64,000 nucleotides of DNA from Autumnicola lenta (GTDB lineage: Bacteria > Bacteroidota > Bacteroidia > Flavobacteriales > Flavobacteriaceae). The notes under the pieces were generated by a model, which was not told the DNA's origin, searched no databases, and worked only from the letters and a program-made list of their open reading frames with translations. The number at the start of each line of letters is the position of its first letter. Positions within the stretch are counted from its first letter, which is position 1. The position numbers and the translations under genes are program-made. The DNA lies in the NCBI RefSeq assembly GCF_031846515.1, contig NZ_JAVRHO010000001.1:1-64000 (forward strand), read 5' to 3'. This document shows, piece after piece, positions 7,791-15,992 of the stretch.

Positions 7791-8807
7791 TTACTGCGGA
7801 TTTAATACCAGCGCTTTAATAAATCCGTCCGGTCTTTCAGTTAGATTCCTGTAGGCACTTTCCATTTCATCGAGTGAAAACATATGAGTGAAAAGAGGAA
7901 AAGGATCCATTTCCTTCTTCTGAATAGCCACAACTGCGGCTTTTATTCCGTCGACATATTTCTGAGGATCACGTTCGTGAGCACTTATCATGTCTATCCC
8001 GCGCCAGTTCAGCATTTGCACATTTAAACTGCGCATCCCGTCCTGGTGAAATCCTGCGACAATGAGCTTCCCTCTTTCGCCGGTGAGTTCTATAGAAAGG
8101 TTTAGTGGCCATTCTTTTCCGGTAGCTTCCACTACACGTTCACAGAAATTTCCACCTGTTAATTCCTTAACCCGCTCAATAATTTTATAGTGATCATCCA
8201 TCTTAACGGTCTCATCTGCCCCGGCTTCTTTAGCCGCATCAAGCGAAAATTGCCTTCTGGAGATCGCGATAATTTTTGCTCCTTTGGATTTTGCCAACTG
8301 TATTAAAAGCAACCCTAAAAAACCGCAACCAACAATCGCTACAGTCTGTCCGCTCTTGATATCTGCCCTGAAAAAAATATTCATGGCACAACCAAGAGGT
8401 TCACCGGGAAACGGTTTATTATCAAGGAAGTCCGGTAATTTCACAAGATTTTCCGGTTTGGCAATATCATAAGTAGCGTAAGCATTATAGGTTAAGCCTG
8501 TAACTCTTTCTCCTACCGCAAATCCTTTCACATCTTCTCCCACAGCGTCTATAATCCCCCAGCCTTCATGCCCCGGATTTCCTTTTTCTACCGGATAGGC
8601 GAACCAGTCTCGCCCTTCCCAAACGGGAATATTGGAGGCGCATACTCCGCTTCCCTGCAATTTTATTCTGACTTCTTCTTTGCCTGGTTCTGGTTTGTCA
8701 GATTCTTTAACAACCACTTTGCCGGGGCTTTCGACTATGGCAGCTTTATATATTTCTTCCTCTTCAGGAAGTGATCCTATTTCCTGTAGTGTTCTGGTCA
8801 TTCTCAT
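7791..8807 (-). CDS. Zinc-type medium-chain dehydrogenase (threonine/sorbitol dehydrogenase-like)
   Basis: Protein of 338 residues of the MDR superfamily. The catalytic-zinc region has GSGVCASNIPVWEG (Cys ligand) and PGHEGWG (His-Glu ligand pair) at about 53-82. The cofactor domain carries AIVGCGFLGLLLIQLAKSKGAK, a GxGxxG variant. The four-cysteine structural-zinc lobe of classical alcohol dehydrogenases is not visible between residues 85 and 115. Such enzymes oxidise polyols, sugar alcohols or sugars. Its start overlaps the stop of the GH-epimerase fusion gene by 4 bases, so translational coupling is likely. Together with the Gfo/Idh/MocA protein it may form an oxidation-reduction pair that inverts a sugar stereocentre. 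Substrate unknown. Confidence 0.82.
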   Translation of the reverse strand: MRMTRTLQEIGSLPEEEEIYKAAIVESPGKVVVKESDKPEPGKEEVRIKLQGSGVCASNIPVWEGRDWFAYPVEKGNPGHEGWGIIDAVGEDVKGFAVGERVTGLTYNAYATYDIAKPENLVKLPDFLDNKPFPGEPLGCAMNIFFRADIKSGQTVAIVGCGFLGLLLIQLAKSKGAKIIAISRRQFSLDAAKEAGADETVKMDDHYKIIERVKELTGGNFCERVVEATGKEWPLNLSIELTGERGKLIVAGFHQDGMRSLNVQMLNWRGIDMISAHERDPQKYVDGIKAAVVAIQKKEMDPFPLFTHMFSLDEMESAYRNLTERPDGFIKALVLNPQ

Positions 8808-10831
8808 AGAGCCATTGCTTTAGCTGATGATCTTGGATTATCTTTTAATTGAATATTTCTGGTTTTGCACAGCCATTGGAGTAATTCTTCCATTCCTGCA
8901 TCTACAGAATGCTTTGGTGACCAACCAGTGGCCTGCTGAAATTTAGAAGTATCAGATACATAATAAAGCTGATCACCTGTTCTCCAGTCTTCAAAAGAAA
9001 TATCCATTTCTTTTCCCGCTTTTTCCTTTATAAGGTTCAGAATCTCAATAAGGCTAACAGTATTTTTTGGTCCCCCTCCAATATTGTACACTTCACCTGA
9101 TATCTTGTCGATATTTTTCCTTGCCAGTACAAAAGCATCCACCAGGTCTTCAACAAAAAGTATATCGCGAACCTGTTTTCCATTTCCATAGATCACTACA
9201 GGATGATCTTCCAGCGCGCTGATTAGAAAGTGAGCAACCCAGCCCTGATCTTCTGTCCCAAACTGATGTGGACCATAAATACAACTCATCCTGAAAACTG
9301 CGGTTTTTAATCCGTAGGAGCGCGAGTAGTCCAGGATATATTGATCTGCACCACCCTTCGAGCAACCGTAAGGACTATGAAAATCCAGTGCTCTGTCTTC
9401 GCTTATACCATTTTCTTCTATTGTTTTATCTGAAGGATAATACCTGGTTTCATTAGGTTTCATCTCAAGATCGTTGAGATTACCATAAACCTTGTTGGTA
9501 GAAGTAAAAAGAAGCGGTGGCTGATGTTCAGATTTTCGGATGGTTTCCAAAAGATCAAATGTCCCCTGAAGGTTAACCTGAAAATCCAGCAGAGGATTAG
9601 TGAGGGATGTAGTAACGGCGACCTGTGAAGAGAAGTGGTAAACCTCTGAGGCGTTCCTGACACTCTCTTCGAGTATTCTCTTTTCCCGGATATCTGCAAT
9701 CTGGATAATAAGTTGATCTCCATATTTCTCCTGGAGCCACTGGAGGTTCTTTTCAACACCTTCCCTAAAAAGGCTGTCATAGATCATTACCTTTTTCCCT
9801 GCACTCAGCAATCTTGCAGCAAGATTTGTCCCCACAAAACCGGCTCCTCCCGTTATAAGACTGTACTGCTCTTCGTCTTTAAGAACATATTGTTTCCGGA
9901 TATAGGAATGATTTTGAATATTCTCTATTCCACCATTTTCCAAAAGTTTGTACAGTAACTTCTTTGTACCGTCTGTCTTTTTTAATCCGAAGAAATATTC
10001 CCGTTCATCCAAATGCAAACCTCCCACCGTTGGGTTTTTAGGATGTAGGTCTTTTAAACTGTACCAATATACCCTATCTGCTGAAGTATTTATTACTTTC
10101 TTAAATTCCTCATACTGCTTTACCTCATCATTTTGCCATGTAGAAAATCCCACCTCCGAAATCCAAAGTTCTTTTTCAAGATCAAAGCGTTTAAGAACCC
10201 GCTTTACCTGCTTGATATTCTCTTCCCATCCTTCCCATTGCTGATCAAAAACATGTGGAAAACCGTGAATACCAATAGCATCAATATTTTCCAAAGTTCC
10301 ATTTTCAGCCATCATATGCAGCCAGTTTGGATCTATAGGGCTCATCCCGCCAAGCAAGGTTTTTTTACCTTTCTCTTTGGCCCAATAAGATGCCATGTCT
10401 ATCATTTTTGAAAACTTGTGCCACGAATAATCCATTGTGAAGTCGTACTCCACTTTGTTATTCGGCTCGTTCCATAATTCTACCCAATCAAAATATTCTC
10501 CGTATTTATTGATCATCAGATCCAGAAAATCTGCATATGATTTTAAATACTTTGGAGGCGAAGAAGTTTTTGCTGTTTCTCCCAAAGAAGGTGGGGTATA
10601 CAGGAAACAAGGAAGAATTTCTACGTGTTTGCCAAGTTCGGCAAAAAGCCAGTCATACCATTCTTCTGTCCCTTCTACATACCAATCTGCCCAGGAAACT
10701 CCTGTGCGCAAATGGGTGATCCCTAAATTTTTAAGATCCTTTATAGTATTTTCTACCTCCTGGTATTCTCCCGGCCTAAACCATTCAAGAATACCAATTA
10801 CAGGAGTATTGCTTTTATTCTCATTTTGCAT
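8804..10831 (-). CDS. Fusion: clan GH-A glycoside hydrolase + CDP-paratose 2-epimerase-like SDR
   Basis: A 675-residue protein made of two enzymes. Residues about 10-300 form a (beta/alpha)8 clan GH-A barrel: LRTGVSWADW near 42-51, ELWNEPNN with acid/base Glu122, GIHGFPH at 187-193 and WISEVGFST with candidate nucleophile Glu226. Residues about 323-665 form an extended SDR: GGAGFVGTNLA at 328-338, TSTNKVYGN, Tyr488 and Lys492 in SPYGCSKGGADQY, and SCIYGPHQFGTEDQGWVAHF, a segment characteristic of CDP-paratose/CDP-tyvelose 2-epimerases. No signal peptide exists, so the glycosidase half would act in the cytoplasm, which is odd for a hydrolase. Both halves keep their catalytic residues and one uninterrupted frame joins them. 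It lies 12 bases after the preceding epimerase gene and overlaps the next by 4. Confidence 0.85.
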   Translation of the reverse strand: MQNENKSNTPVIGILEWFRPGEYQEVENTIKDLKNLGITHLRTGVSWADWYVEGTEEWYDWLFAELGKHVEILPCFLYTPPSLGETAKTSSPPKYLKSYADFLDLMINKYGEYFDWVELWNEPNNKVEYDFTMDYSWHKFSKMIDMASYWAKEKGKKTLLGGMSPIDPNWLHMMAENGTLENIDAIGIHGFPHVFDQQWEGWEENIKQVKRVLKRFDLEKELWISEVGFSTWQNDEVKQYEEFKKVINTSADRVYWYSLKDLHPKNPTVGGLHLDEREYFFGLKKTDGTKKLLYKLLENGGIENIQNHSYIRKQYVLKDEEQYSLITGGAGFVGTNLAARLLSAGKKVMIYDSLFREGVEKNLQWLQEKYGDQLIIQIADIREKRILEESVRNASEVYHFSSQVAVTTSLTNPLLDFQVNLQGTFDLLETIRKSEHQPPLLFTSTNKVYGNLNDLEMKPNETRYYPSDKTIEENGISEDRALDFHSPYGCSKGGADQYILDYSRSYGLKTAVFRMSCIYGPHQFGTEDQGWVAHFLISALEDHPVVIYGNGKQVRDILFVEDLVDAFVLARKNIDKISGEVYNIGGGPKNTVSLIEILNLIKEKAGKEMDISFEDWRTGDQLYYVSDTSKFQQATGWSPKHSVDAGMEELLQWLCKTRNIQLKDNPRSSAKAMAL

Positions 10832-10842
10832 AGCGGGTCGGT

Positions 10843-11955
10843 TTAAACGGTTAATCCTCTGGAAGAAAGTTCATTACTTGCCTTGCCCACATTATCTATG
10901 GCAATCTGGCCCTTCAACCATTCTGCAAGTTCAAAAAGACCATCTTCAAATTTCATCTGAGGCTCAAAACCTAAAATTCTCTTTGTTTTATCTGTATCTG
11001 CAAAGCAGTGGCGAATATCCCCTATCCTGTATTTTCCGGTAATTTCGGGAGAGATATCCTTACCCATTACTCCCGCCAGCTTATCAGCAATATGGGTTAT
11101 CGTATACTGGTTACCACTACCTATATTCAGAACTTCACCATTGGCTTCAGATTTTTCCATTGCCAATCTGCAAGCCCTTGTGACATCCTTAACATGAATA
11201 AAATCCCTCTTTTGTAAACCATCCTCAAAAATCATAGGTGCATTATCATTCAGCAGTCTCGAAGCAAATATGGCGAGAACTCCCGTGTATGGATTCGATA
11301 AGGCCTGCCTGGTTCCGTAAACATTGAAGAATCTCAACGCGGTAGTGGGAATATTATATGCCTTCCCTGTTATAAGGCTTAATCGCTCCTGATCGTATTT
11401 TGATAAGGCATAGACAGAAGCCAGATTTGGTTTTTTCTCTTCGGGAGTAGCAATTGGTTCCAGCTCCTCTCCATCTTTATACATCTCCCAGCGATCTTCC
11501 TTTAAGTCTGAAAGTTTCCTTTCACACTCCATTTCCATGTTGCCATTAGAATCTTTATATAAGCCTTCCCCATAAATGCTCATACTGGAAGCCACTACAA
11601 GTTTTTCTACGGGATGATTTATAAGTGCTTCAAGAAGAGTTGCAGTTCCCAGGTTGTTCACCGCAGTATAGTCCCTTATCTGGTACATACTTTGCCCCAC
11701 TCCCACCATTGCGGCAAGATGGAAAATAGCGTGGACGCCATCGAGCGCTTTTTCAACTGCTTCTTTATCTCTAACATCTCCTACCAGAAGTTCTACTTTC
11801 GGGTTTAGGTAAGAAGGTTTTTTCCTCTCTTTTCCATGAACCTGTTCAGAAAGATTATCCAGTACCCTCACCTGATATCCCTCATTTAAGAGTTCATCGG
11901 CCAGGTGAGAACCAATAAATCCTGCTCCTCCGGTAATTAAAATTCTCTTATTCAT
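10843..11955 (-). CDS. NAD-dependent sugar-nucleotide epimerase (dTDP-rhamnose 4-epimerase-like)
   Basis: Extended SDR of 370 residues. GGAGFIGSHLADELL at 9-23 binds NAD; ASSMSIYGEGLY near 122-133 and the Tyr-Lys pair in ASVYALSKYDQERLSL near 179-194 form the active site; FNVYGTRQALSNPYTGVLAIFASRLL follows as the substrate segment. An insertion of about 45 residues between the SIYGEG and YALSK motifs (EMECERKLSDL ... TPEEKK) is seen in members annotated as dTDP-L-rhamnose 4-epimerase, so that is the closest guess. The gene is second in the operon, 20 bases after the short-chain dehydrogenase and 12 bases before the fusion gene. The true nucleotide sugar is not determined by the sequence. Confidence 0.8.
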   Translation of the reverse strand: MNKRILITGGAGFIGSHLADELLNEGYQVRVLDNLSEQVHGKERKKPSYLNPKVELLVGDVRDKEAVEKALDGVHAIFHLAAMVGVGQSMYQIRDYTAVNNLGTATLLEALINHPVEKLVVASSMSIYGEGLYKDSNGNMEMECERKLSDLKEDRWEMYKDGEELEPIATPEEKKPNLASVYALSKYDQERLSLITGKAYNIPTTALRFFNVYGTRQALSNPYTGVLAIFASRLLNDNAPMIFEDGLQKRDFIHVKDVTRACRLAMEKSEANGEVLNIGSGNQYTITHIADKLAGVMGKDISPEITGKYRIGDIRHCFADTDKTKRILGFEPQMKFEDGLFELAEWLKGQIAIDNVGKASNELSSRGLTV

Positions 11956-11974
11956 TTAAGCTGTTTTTGATTAA

Positions 11975-12682
11975 TTAGAAATTTTGTTTAAGAGGTCTGG
12001 TTATAATTTTATTTATACTTCTGTTATTTTTTCTACTGATTGCGTAAAAAACATCTTCGGCTAAATCTTCTGGTGAAATAAATCCCATATCCAGTCCCTC
12101 CACACTCGTGTGTCCGGAAATTTGATTTTTAAAAAACTTAGTATCTGTTATTCCGGGGCTTATTACTGTCACATTTATATACGGAATGGTTTCCAACCTA
12201 AGGGTTTCAGCAATTACTTCAAGAGCAGTTTTTGAGGCACTGTAGATTCCTCCCGAAGGGTGTGGCTGGTTAGCTGAAACTGATGAAATAAAAACAACAT
12301 TGCCTTCTCCTTTTTCCAACATTGCAGGAACAAATGCCCTAATGCAGCGCAAGGCACCCATGAAATTAGTGTCCATCACTTTTTGCCATTTTTCAGGATC
12401 CCCTTCTGTTAAAGATTCCCGGATACCAATTCCTGCGTTGATTACCAGAATATCTGGATTTCCTATAGTCTCGGTGGTATAGTTAAAAAGATGATCTATA
12501 TCTGAAGACCTGGTAACATCTGTACTACAGAAAAAGATATTCTCATCCCGTTTTTTAGTATTATCAACATCGGCTATAACTGTTTTAAAATTTTCTTCGG
12601 AAAATTTTTTCGCTATGGCACGACCAATCCCGTTAGTCCCGCCGGTTATTAATGCTTTCCTTGAAATATTTCCAGTCTGCAT
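11975..12682 (-). CDS. Classical short-chain dehydrogenase/reductase (SDR)
   Basis: Protein of 235 residues, normal for a classical SDR. ITGGTNGIGRAIAKKF at about 13-28 is the TGxxxGxG cofactor loop, LVINAGIGI (NAG motif) near 83-91, Ser in VVFISSVSAN and the Tyr-Lys pair in GGIYSASKTALEV near 145-157. The substrate is unknown. It is the first gene of the long glycan operon; a TAnnTTTG-like box lies at 12814-12821 on the same strand. Because no ribosome-binding site is evident, the start ATG at 12682-12680 rests on the N-terminal position of the cofactor motif. Confidence 0.83.
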   Translation of the reverse strand: MQTGNISRKALITGGTNGIGRAIAKKFSEENFKTVIADVDNTKKRDENIFFCSTDVTRSSDIDHLFNYTTETIGNPDILVINAGIGIRESLTEGDPEKWQKVMDTNFMGALRCIRAFVPAMLEKGEGNVVFISSVSANQPHPSGGIYSASKTALEVIAETLRLETIPYINVTVISPGITDTKFFKNQISGHTSVEGLDMGFISPEDLAEDVFYAISRKNNRSINKIITRPLKQNF

Positions 12683-13012
12683 TCACAATTTTTTCTAATT
12701 ACTGGGCTACGCCCGATCAAATTTTGAGTTGCAAAAAGTGTTTTACGAACTCTGGACTAATGGTGAATAAACTGAGTCTGGGGTACTCTGTTTTATTAAC
12801 CTTCTATGACAACCAAATTTATAGCAGATGATTACTAAATACTCCTAAAGACGGCATAAACATTTCTTAATATAAGTAATTGTTATAGAAATGGTTTTAA
12901 GAGGAAATATTCAGAGTAGACGGTAGCTGCAGAAGTCATAGCTCCTTTTTTGCTTGTTAAATAGCTGTTAATACACGCCGTAAAAACTGTAATTTTGGAT
13001 CAAAACAACTAA
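12683..13012. other. Intergenic region upstream of the glycan operon
   Basis: No credible gene is visible in about 330 bases. It holds the leader of the minus-strand glycan operon, including a short GGGC/GCCC inverted repeat at about 12703-12713 close to the start codon and one TAnnTTTG-like box further upstream. The right border is a strong hairpin (listed separately) that ends transcription arriving from the stress genes. Confidence 0.5.
12814..12821 (-). promoter_or_regulatory. Candidate Bacteroidota -7 box (TAAATTTG)
   Basis: Reading the minus strand, TAAATTTG matches the Bacteroidota -7 consensus TAnnTTTG. It sits about 132 bases ahead of the first gene of the glycan operon. No clear -33 TTG element is visible at the usual spacing, so this is a weak call. 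Confidence 0.3.
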
Positions 13013-13013
13013 A

Positions 13014-13036
13014 AAACGGCTGCCAGGCAGCCGTTC
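13014..13036 (-). terminator. Rho-independent terminator after the MBL/ADH unit
   Basis: Arms AACGGCTGCC (13015-13024) and GGCAGCCGTT (13026-13035) are perfectly complementary. On the minus strand the hairpin is followed by a run of six T. It lies 25 bases after the last codon of the degraded dehydrogenase and separates that unit from the glycan operon. Confidence 0.8.
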
Positions 13037-13060
13037 CATTCTGCGTAGAACAATCGCTGT

Positions 13061-13527
13061 TTATGGTGTTAGTACCACTTTAATACATCCGTCTTTTTTC
13101 TCTTTAAAAGTTTTATAAGCCTCTGGAGCTTCATCCAGTTTTAGTCTATGGGTAATTATAAATGACGGATCGATTAAACCCTTTTCTACCTTCTCGAGAA
13201 GTGGTTTAAGGTAACGTTATACAGCGGTTTCCATTTTAAATGTAAAGTCCTTATTCATTGCAGCTCTAAAAGGAACTTCATTTAATATTCCTATATATAC
13301 TCCGGGAATAGAAACAGTACCTGCTTTTTTACAGCTTATCATTATTTGTTGTAGAACATATGGTCTTGACATAGGTAACTGCATTACCTCTTTTGTCTTG
13401 TCTATTACCTTACCAATATGGAATCACCATGAGCTTCAGCCCCTACTGCATCTACACAGCAATCCGGTCCTTTCCCATTGGTCATTTCCCTTGGTTTAAT
13501 AAATATCCTTTTTCTTCCGTAGGCCGG
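13061..13527 (-). pseudogene. Degraded zinc-dependent alcohol dehydrogenase (C-terminal part only)
   Basis: The minus strand encodes the C-terminal half of a Zn-dependent alcohol dehydrogenase in pieces. Upstream piece: TNGKGPDCCVDAVGAEAHG near 13400-13480, ending in TAA TAG stops. Middle piece: PMSRPYVLQQIMISCKKAG, then GTVSIPGVYIGILNEVPF and FTFKMETAV, broken by an in-frame TAA at about 13217 where relatives have Gln (VQRY). Last piece: RYLKPLLEKVEKGLIDPSF, then DEAPEAYKTFKEKKDGCIKV and a stop at 13061. The whole N-terminal domain with the catalytic zinc ligands is absent; the remnant follows directly after the MBL-hydrolase stop codon. The gene has at least one frameshift, one nonsense change and a large deletion. 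It would have formed an operon with the MBL hydrolase and the FAD-Rieske oxidoreductase. Confidence 0.85.
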
Positions 13528-14388
13528 TTAAACTTTGTCCTCATTCCGCACCCACTTCCCATGATCTGGAACTGCAACTTCATCAAAGTTATTGCTAAGC
13601 TTTTCCAGCCCTTCCCTCAGTTCTTCTCCTTCTACCGCCTCACCATGCCCCGTAACGGCAACTTCAGGTTTCAGGGCCTCAAGCTTTTGAACAGATTCAC
13701 GACTATGCTCCCAGTTAGTGGTGAGATACACCGGTGGCCCATTTATTTCTGTTTTCTGAACAAGTACCTTGTAAAAAGAGTCCTGCTTAACAGTAACAAA
13801 AGCATCTGCTGCAATTAAGGTCCTGTCGCTTTCCCTGAAAAGTGCTATCTGGCCCGGAGCATGCCCCGGGACGTGAATCCATCTCCATTCTGGTAACTCC
13901 GGCACCTCTCCATCTTCAGGCAATTCCTTTAGAGCACATTTTATATTTATTGGCTCATGCGGATAAACTGAAGATATTTTTGCCAGTAATCCGCCTTCTA
14001 CAGAGGTATCGGGTTCAGGATATTTTTTCTCTCCTGTTAAGTACAAGGTCTCCAAATGGTGTGCATAAACCGGACAATTCCATTCATTTATTAAGTGCAC
14101 TATTCCGCCGACATGGTCAAAATGCCCATGAGTCAGAATAATAGCTGCAGGTTTATTACCTTTCCCAAACCGTTTTTCGGCTACTTCCTGTATTTCAGGA
14201 CCAGATTTTGGCATTCCTGCATCTATCAGGATCCAGTCTTTGCTACCCGGTTTACCAATCATTATTACATTTACAACCTGATTGGTATAGTAGTAAACGT
14301 CACTTCTCACTTCACTTCCCTTTCCACTTCTAAAAGAAGTCATAGGAATAAATTTGTCATCATCACTCTGCTTCATATCCTCCTTCAT
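13528..14388 (-). CDS. MBL-fold metallo-hydrolase
   Basis: Protein of 286 residues with the zinc-binding motif THGHFDHVGG at 86-95 (H87, H89, D91, H92). Further ligands are likely in WIHVPGHAPGQIALF near 173-187 (His), ADAF near 197 (Asp) and AVTGHGEAVEG near the C-terminus (His). This set fits glyoxalase II/lactonase-like hydrolases. No signal peptide is visible. It lies 10 bases downstream of the FAD-Rieske oxidoreductase gene and is followed immediately by the alcohol-dehydrogenase remnant. The context suggests a detoxification or stress role; the substrate is unknown. Confidence 0.85.
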   Translation of the reverse strand: MKEDMKQSDDDKFIPMTSFRSGKGSEVRSDVYYYTNQVVNVIMIGKPGSKDWILIDAGMPKSGPEIQEVAEKRFGKGNKPAAIILTHGHFDHVGGIVHLINEWNCPVYAHHLETLYLTGEKKYPEPDTSVEGGLLAKISSVYPHEPINIKCALKELPEDGEVPELPEWRWIHVPGHAPGQIALFRESDRTLIAADAFVTVKQDSFYKVLVQKTEINGPPVYLTTNWEHSRESVQKLEALKPEVAVTGHGEAVEGEELREGLEKLSNNFDEVAVPDHGKWVRNEDKV

Positions 14389-14398
14389 ATTTTGTTGC

Positions 14399-15901
14399 TT
14401 ATTCTATAATTTTTTTCGGCAGTGCATTATAAGCGGGACCTTCTATAACCTCTCCAGAGGTGTCAAATCTGCTACCGTGGCAGGGGCAATCCCAGCTCTC
14501 TTCTGCGTTGTTCCAATGAACCATGCAGGCCATATGGGTGCATAATGCCGAAACAATTTTGAATTCTCCGTTCGGTTCTCTGTAGACAGCGACTTTCTCT
14601 CCGTCTCTTGTAATTATAGCAGCCTCACCTGGTGGAATTTCCATCAAATCCTTATCATCTCCTTTAAAGCTAAGATCCTTTAAGAACTCTCCTGCAACGT
14701 TTACATTTTCCTTTACGAATTTTTTAGCAGATTTAGCGGGTTGGTGTCGTGCAGCCTCATATAAATCCTCGAAGCGATTAAATTTATCTTCAACTTTATC
14801 TGCAATTATATTCGCCGAAAGTGTTCCGTAGATAAGTCCGTCTGTAGAAAAACCTGTAGCGATAAACTCCCGGGAGTTCTTGGTTTTTCTACCTATAAAT
14901 GGTAGGAGATCTGCAGGCTTATAATTTTGTCCACCCCAGGTATGGGTAATCTGCCCCACAATAAACTGCTCCTGTATAAAGGCAACAAGATCCTCTACAT
15001 GCTTTTGGTTGTTTTCTGCCTGGCCCACTTTGTGCGGACTTCCAACAGCAATTAAATAATTCTCATCACCACGACTGTAGGACCTTATAGAATATTTCTG
15101 ATCTTTATAATATCCCCAAAATATTCCCTGCGGATGAGATGTCGATTCAAGTTTTGCCGCGACTCCATATTCTCTGTAGGGTCCTAACGTGGTATGGTAC
15201 TGCAACTCCAGACCTTTTGGAGTATGGGTAGCGTGTACTGCATATTTTGCGGCAACAATTGCTTCAGATGTATTTACCAGCACCCTGTCTTTTTGCTCCT
15301 CTACAGAACGTACTGCGGTATTTTCGTAAATCGAACATTTTTCTTTATCAATAGATGCTGCCAGTCCCAGAACATACAATAACGGATTAAATTGCGCCTG
15401 ATGATCAAACTTGATTCCGTTGTCCTGTTCAAACGGAAAATCTTCTGCAAGCTCTGTAAATGCTAAATTGATTTCTTTCGCAGCTTTGATCTCCTCAAGG
15501 ATTTTAATGTTATTGACATCTTCATATAAAAAAAGAGGTTGTCTGCTAAAGTCACAGTCAATACCAAATTTTTCCACATTCTCCTCAATTTTCTCCAATG
15601 CAGCTTTTCTGGATTCGATGACCCTAATCACCACATCCTTGTTGTACTTAGATTTTAAAGAGGATAAAAGTTCATCAATAATAATATAAAGGTTTCCTGT
15701 ACTATGCCCGGTGGTGCCGTGACCCACACTCCTTGCTTCCAGAACAGCTACTGTATAGCCTCTTTCTGTTAACACCTGCGCAGTAGTAATTCCGGTAATG
15801 CCTCCGCCAATTATCGCCACATCAACAGCAATATCTTTATTGAGTTTTGGATACTTTTCAGGATCTGTAGCAAAAGAACTCCATAATGATTTTTTTAACA
15901 T
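14399..15901 (-). CDS. FAD-dependent oxidoreductase with C-terminal Rieske [2Fe-2S] domain
   Basis: A 500-residue protein. The N-terminal DAO-type domain starts with VDVAIIGGGITGITTAQVL at about 27-45 (FAD dinucleotide motif), followed by GHGTTGHSTGNL. ATGFSTDGLIYGT near 342-354 closes the FAD domain. The C-terminal about 90 residues form a Rieske domain with all four ligands: C454 and H456 in CTH, C472 and H475 in CPCH. Electrons probably pass between the flavin and the cluster in one chain. The fusion is known from many bacteria, but its substrate is not established. It is the first gene of a minus-strand unit with the MBL hydrolase and the alcohol-dehydrogenase pseudogene. Confidence 0.88.
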   Translation of the reverse strand: MLKKSLWSSFATDPEKYPKLNKDIAVDVAIIGGGITGITTAQVLTERGYTVAVLEARSVGHGTTGHSTGNLYIIIDELLSSLKSKYNKDVVIRVIESRKAALEKIEENVEKFGIDCDFSRQPLFLYEDVNNIKILEEIKAAKEINLAFTELAEDFPFEQDNGIKFDHQAQFNPLLYVLGLAASIDKEKCSIYENTAVRSVEEQKDRVLVNTSEAIVAAKYAVHATHTPKGLELQYHTTLGPYREYGVAAKLESTSHPQGIFWGYYKDQKYSIRSYSRGDENYLIAVGSPHKVGQAENNQKHVEDLVAFIQEQFIVGQITHTWGGQNYKPADLLPFIGRKTKNSREFIATGFSTDGLIYGTLSANIIADKVEDKFNRFEDLYEAARHQPAKSAKKFVKENVNVAGEFLKDLSFKGDDKDLMEIPPGEAAIITRDGEKVAVYREPNGEFKIVSALCTHMACMVHWNNAEESWDCPCHGSRFDTSGEVIEGPAYNALPKKIIE

Positions 15902-15992
15902 GTAATATTCTTTTTTTGGTTGGAATTACAATGGCCTGTGCCAAAAAATGAGACAGGCCAGTAATAATATTTGTTTTTTTAACAGACCTGGA

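Noticed and set aside
10437..11042. 201-residue open frame on the plus strand opposite the GH-epimerase fusion and the next epimerase
   Set aside because: It spans two genes on the other strand that have full motifs and conserved active sites; its own protein reads like antisense low-complexity sequence with no recognisable domain.
13393..13818. 141-residue plus-strand open frame over the MBL gene and the dehydrogenase remnant
   Set aside because: It covers DNA whose minus strand shows the decayed dehydrogenase and the real MBL C-terminus; no support for a plus-strand protein.
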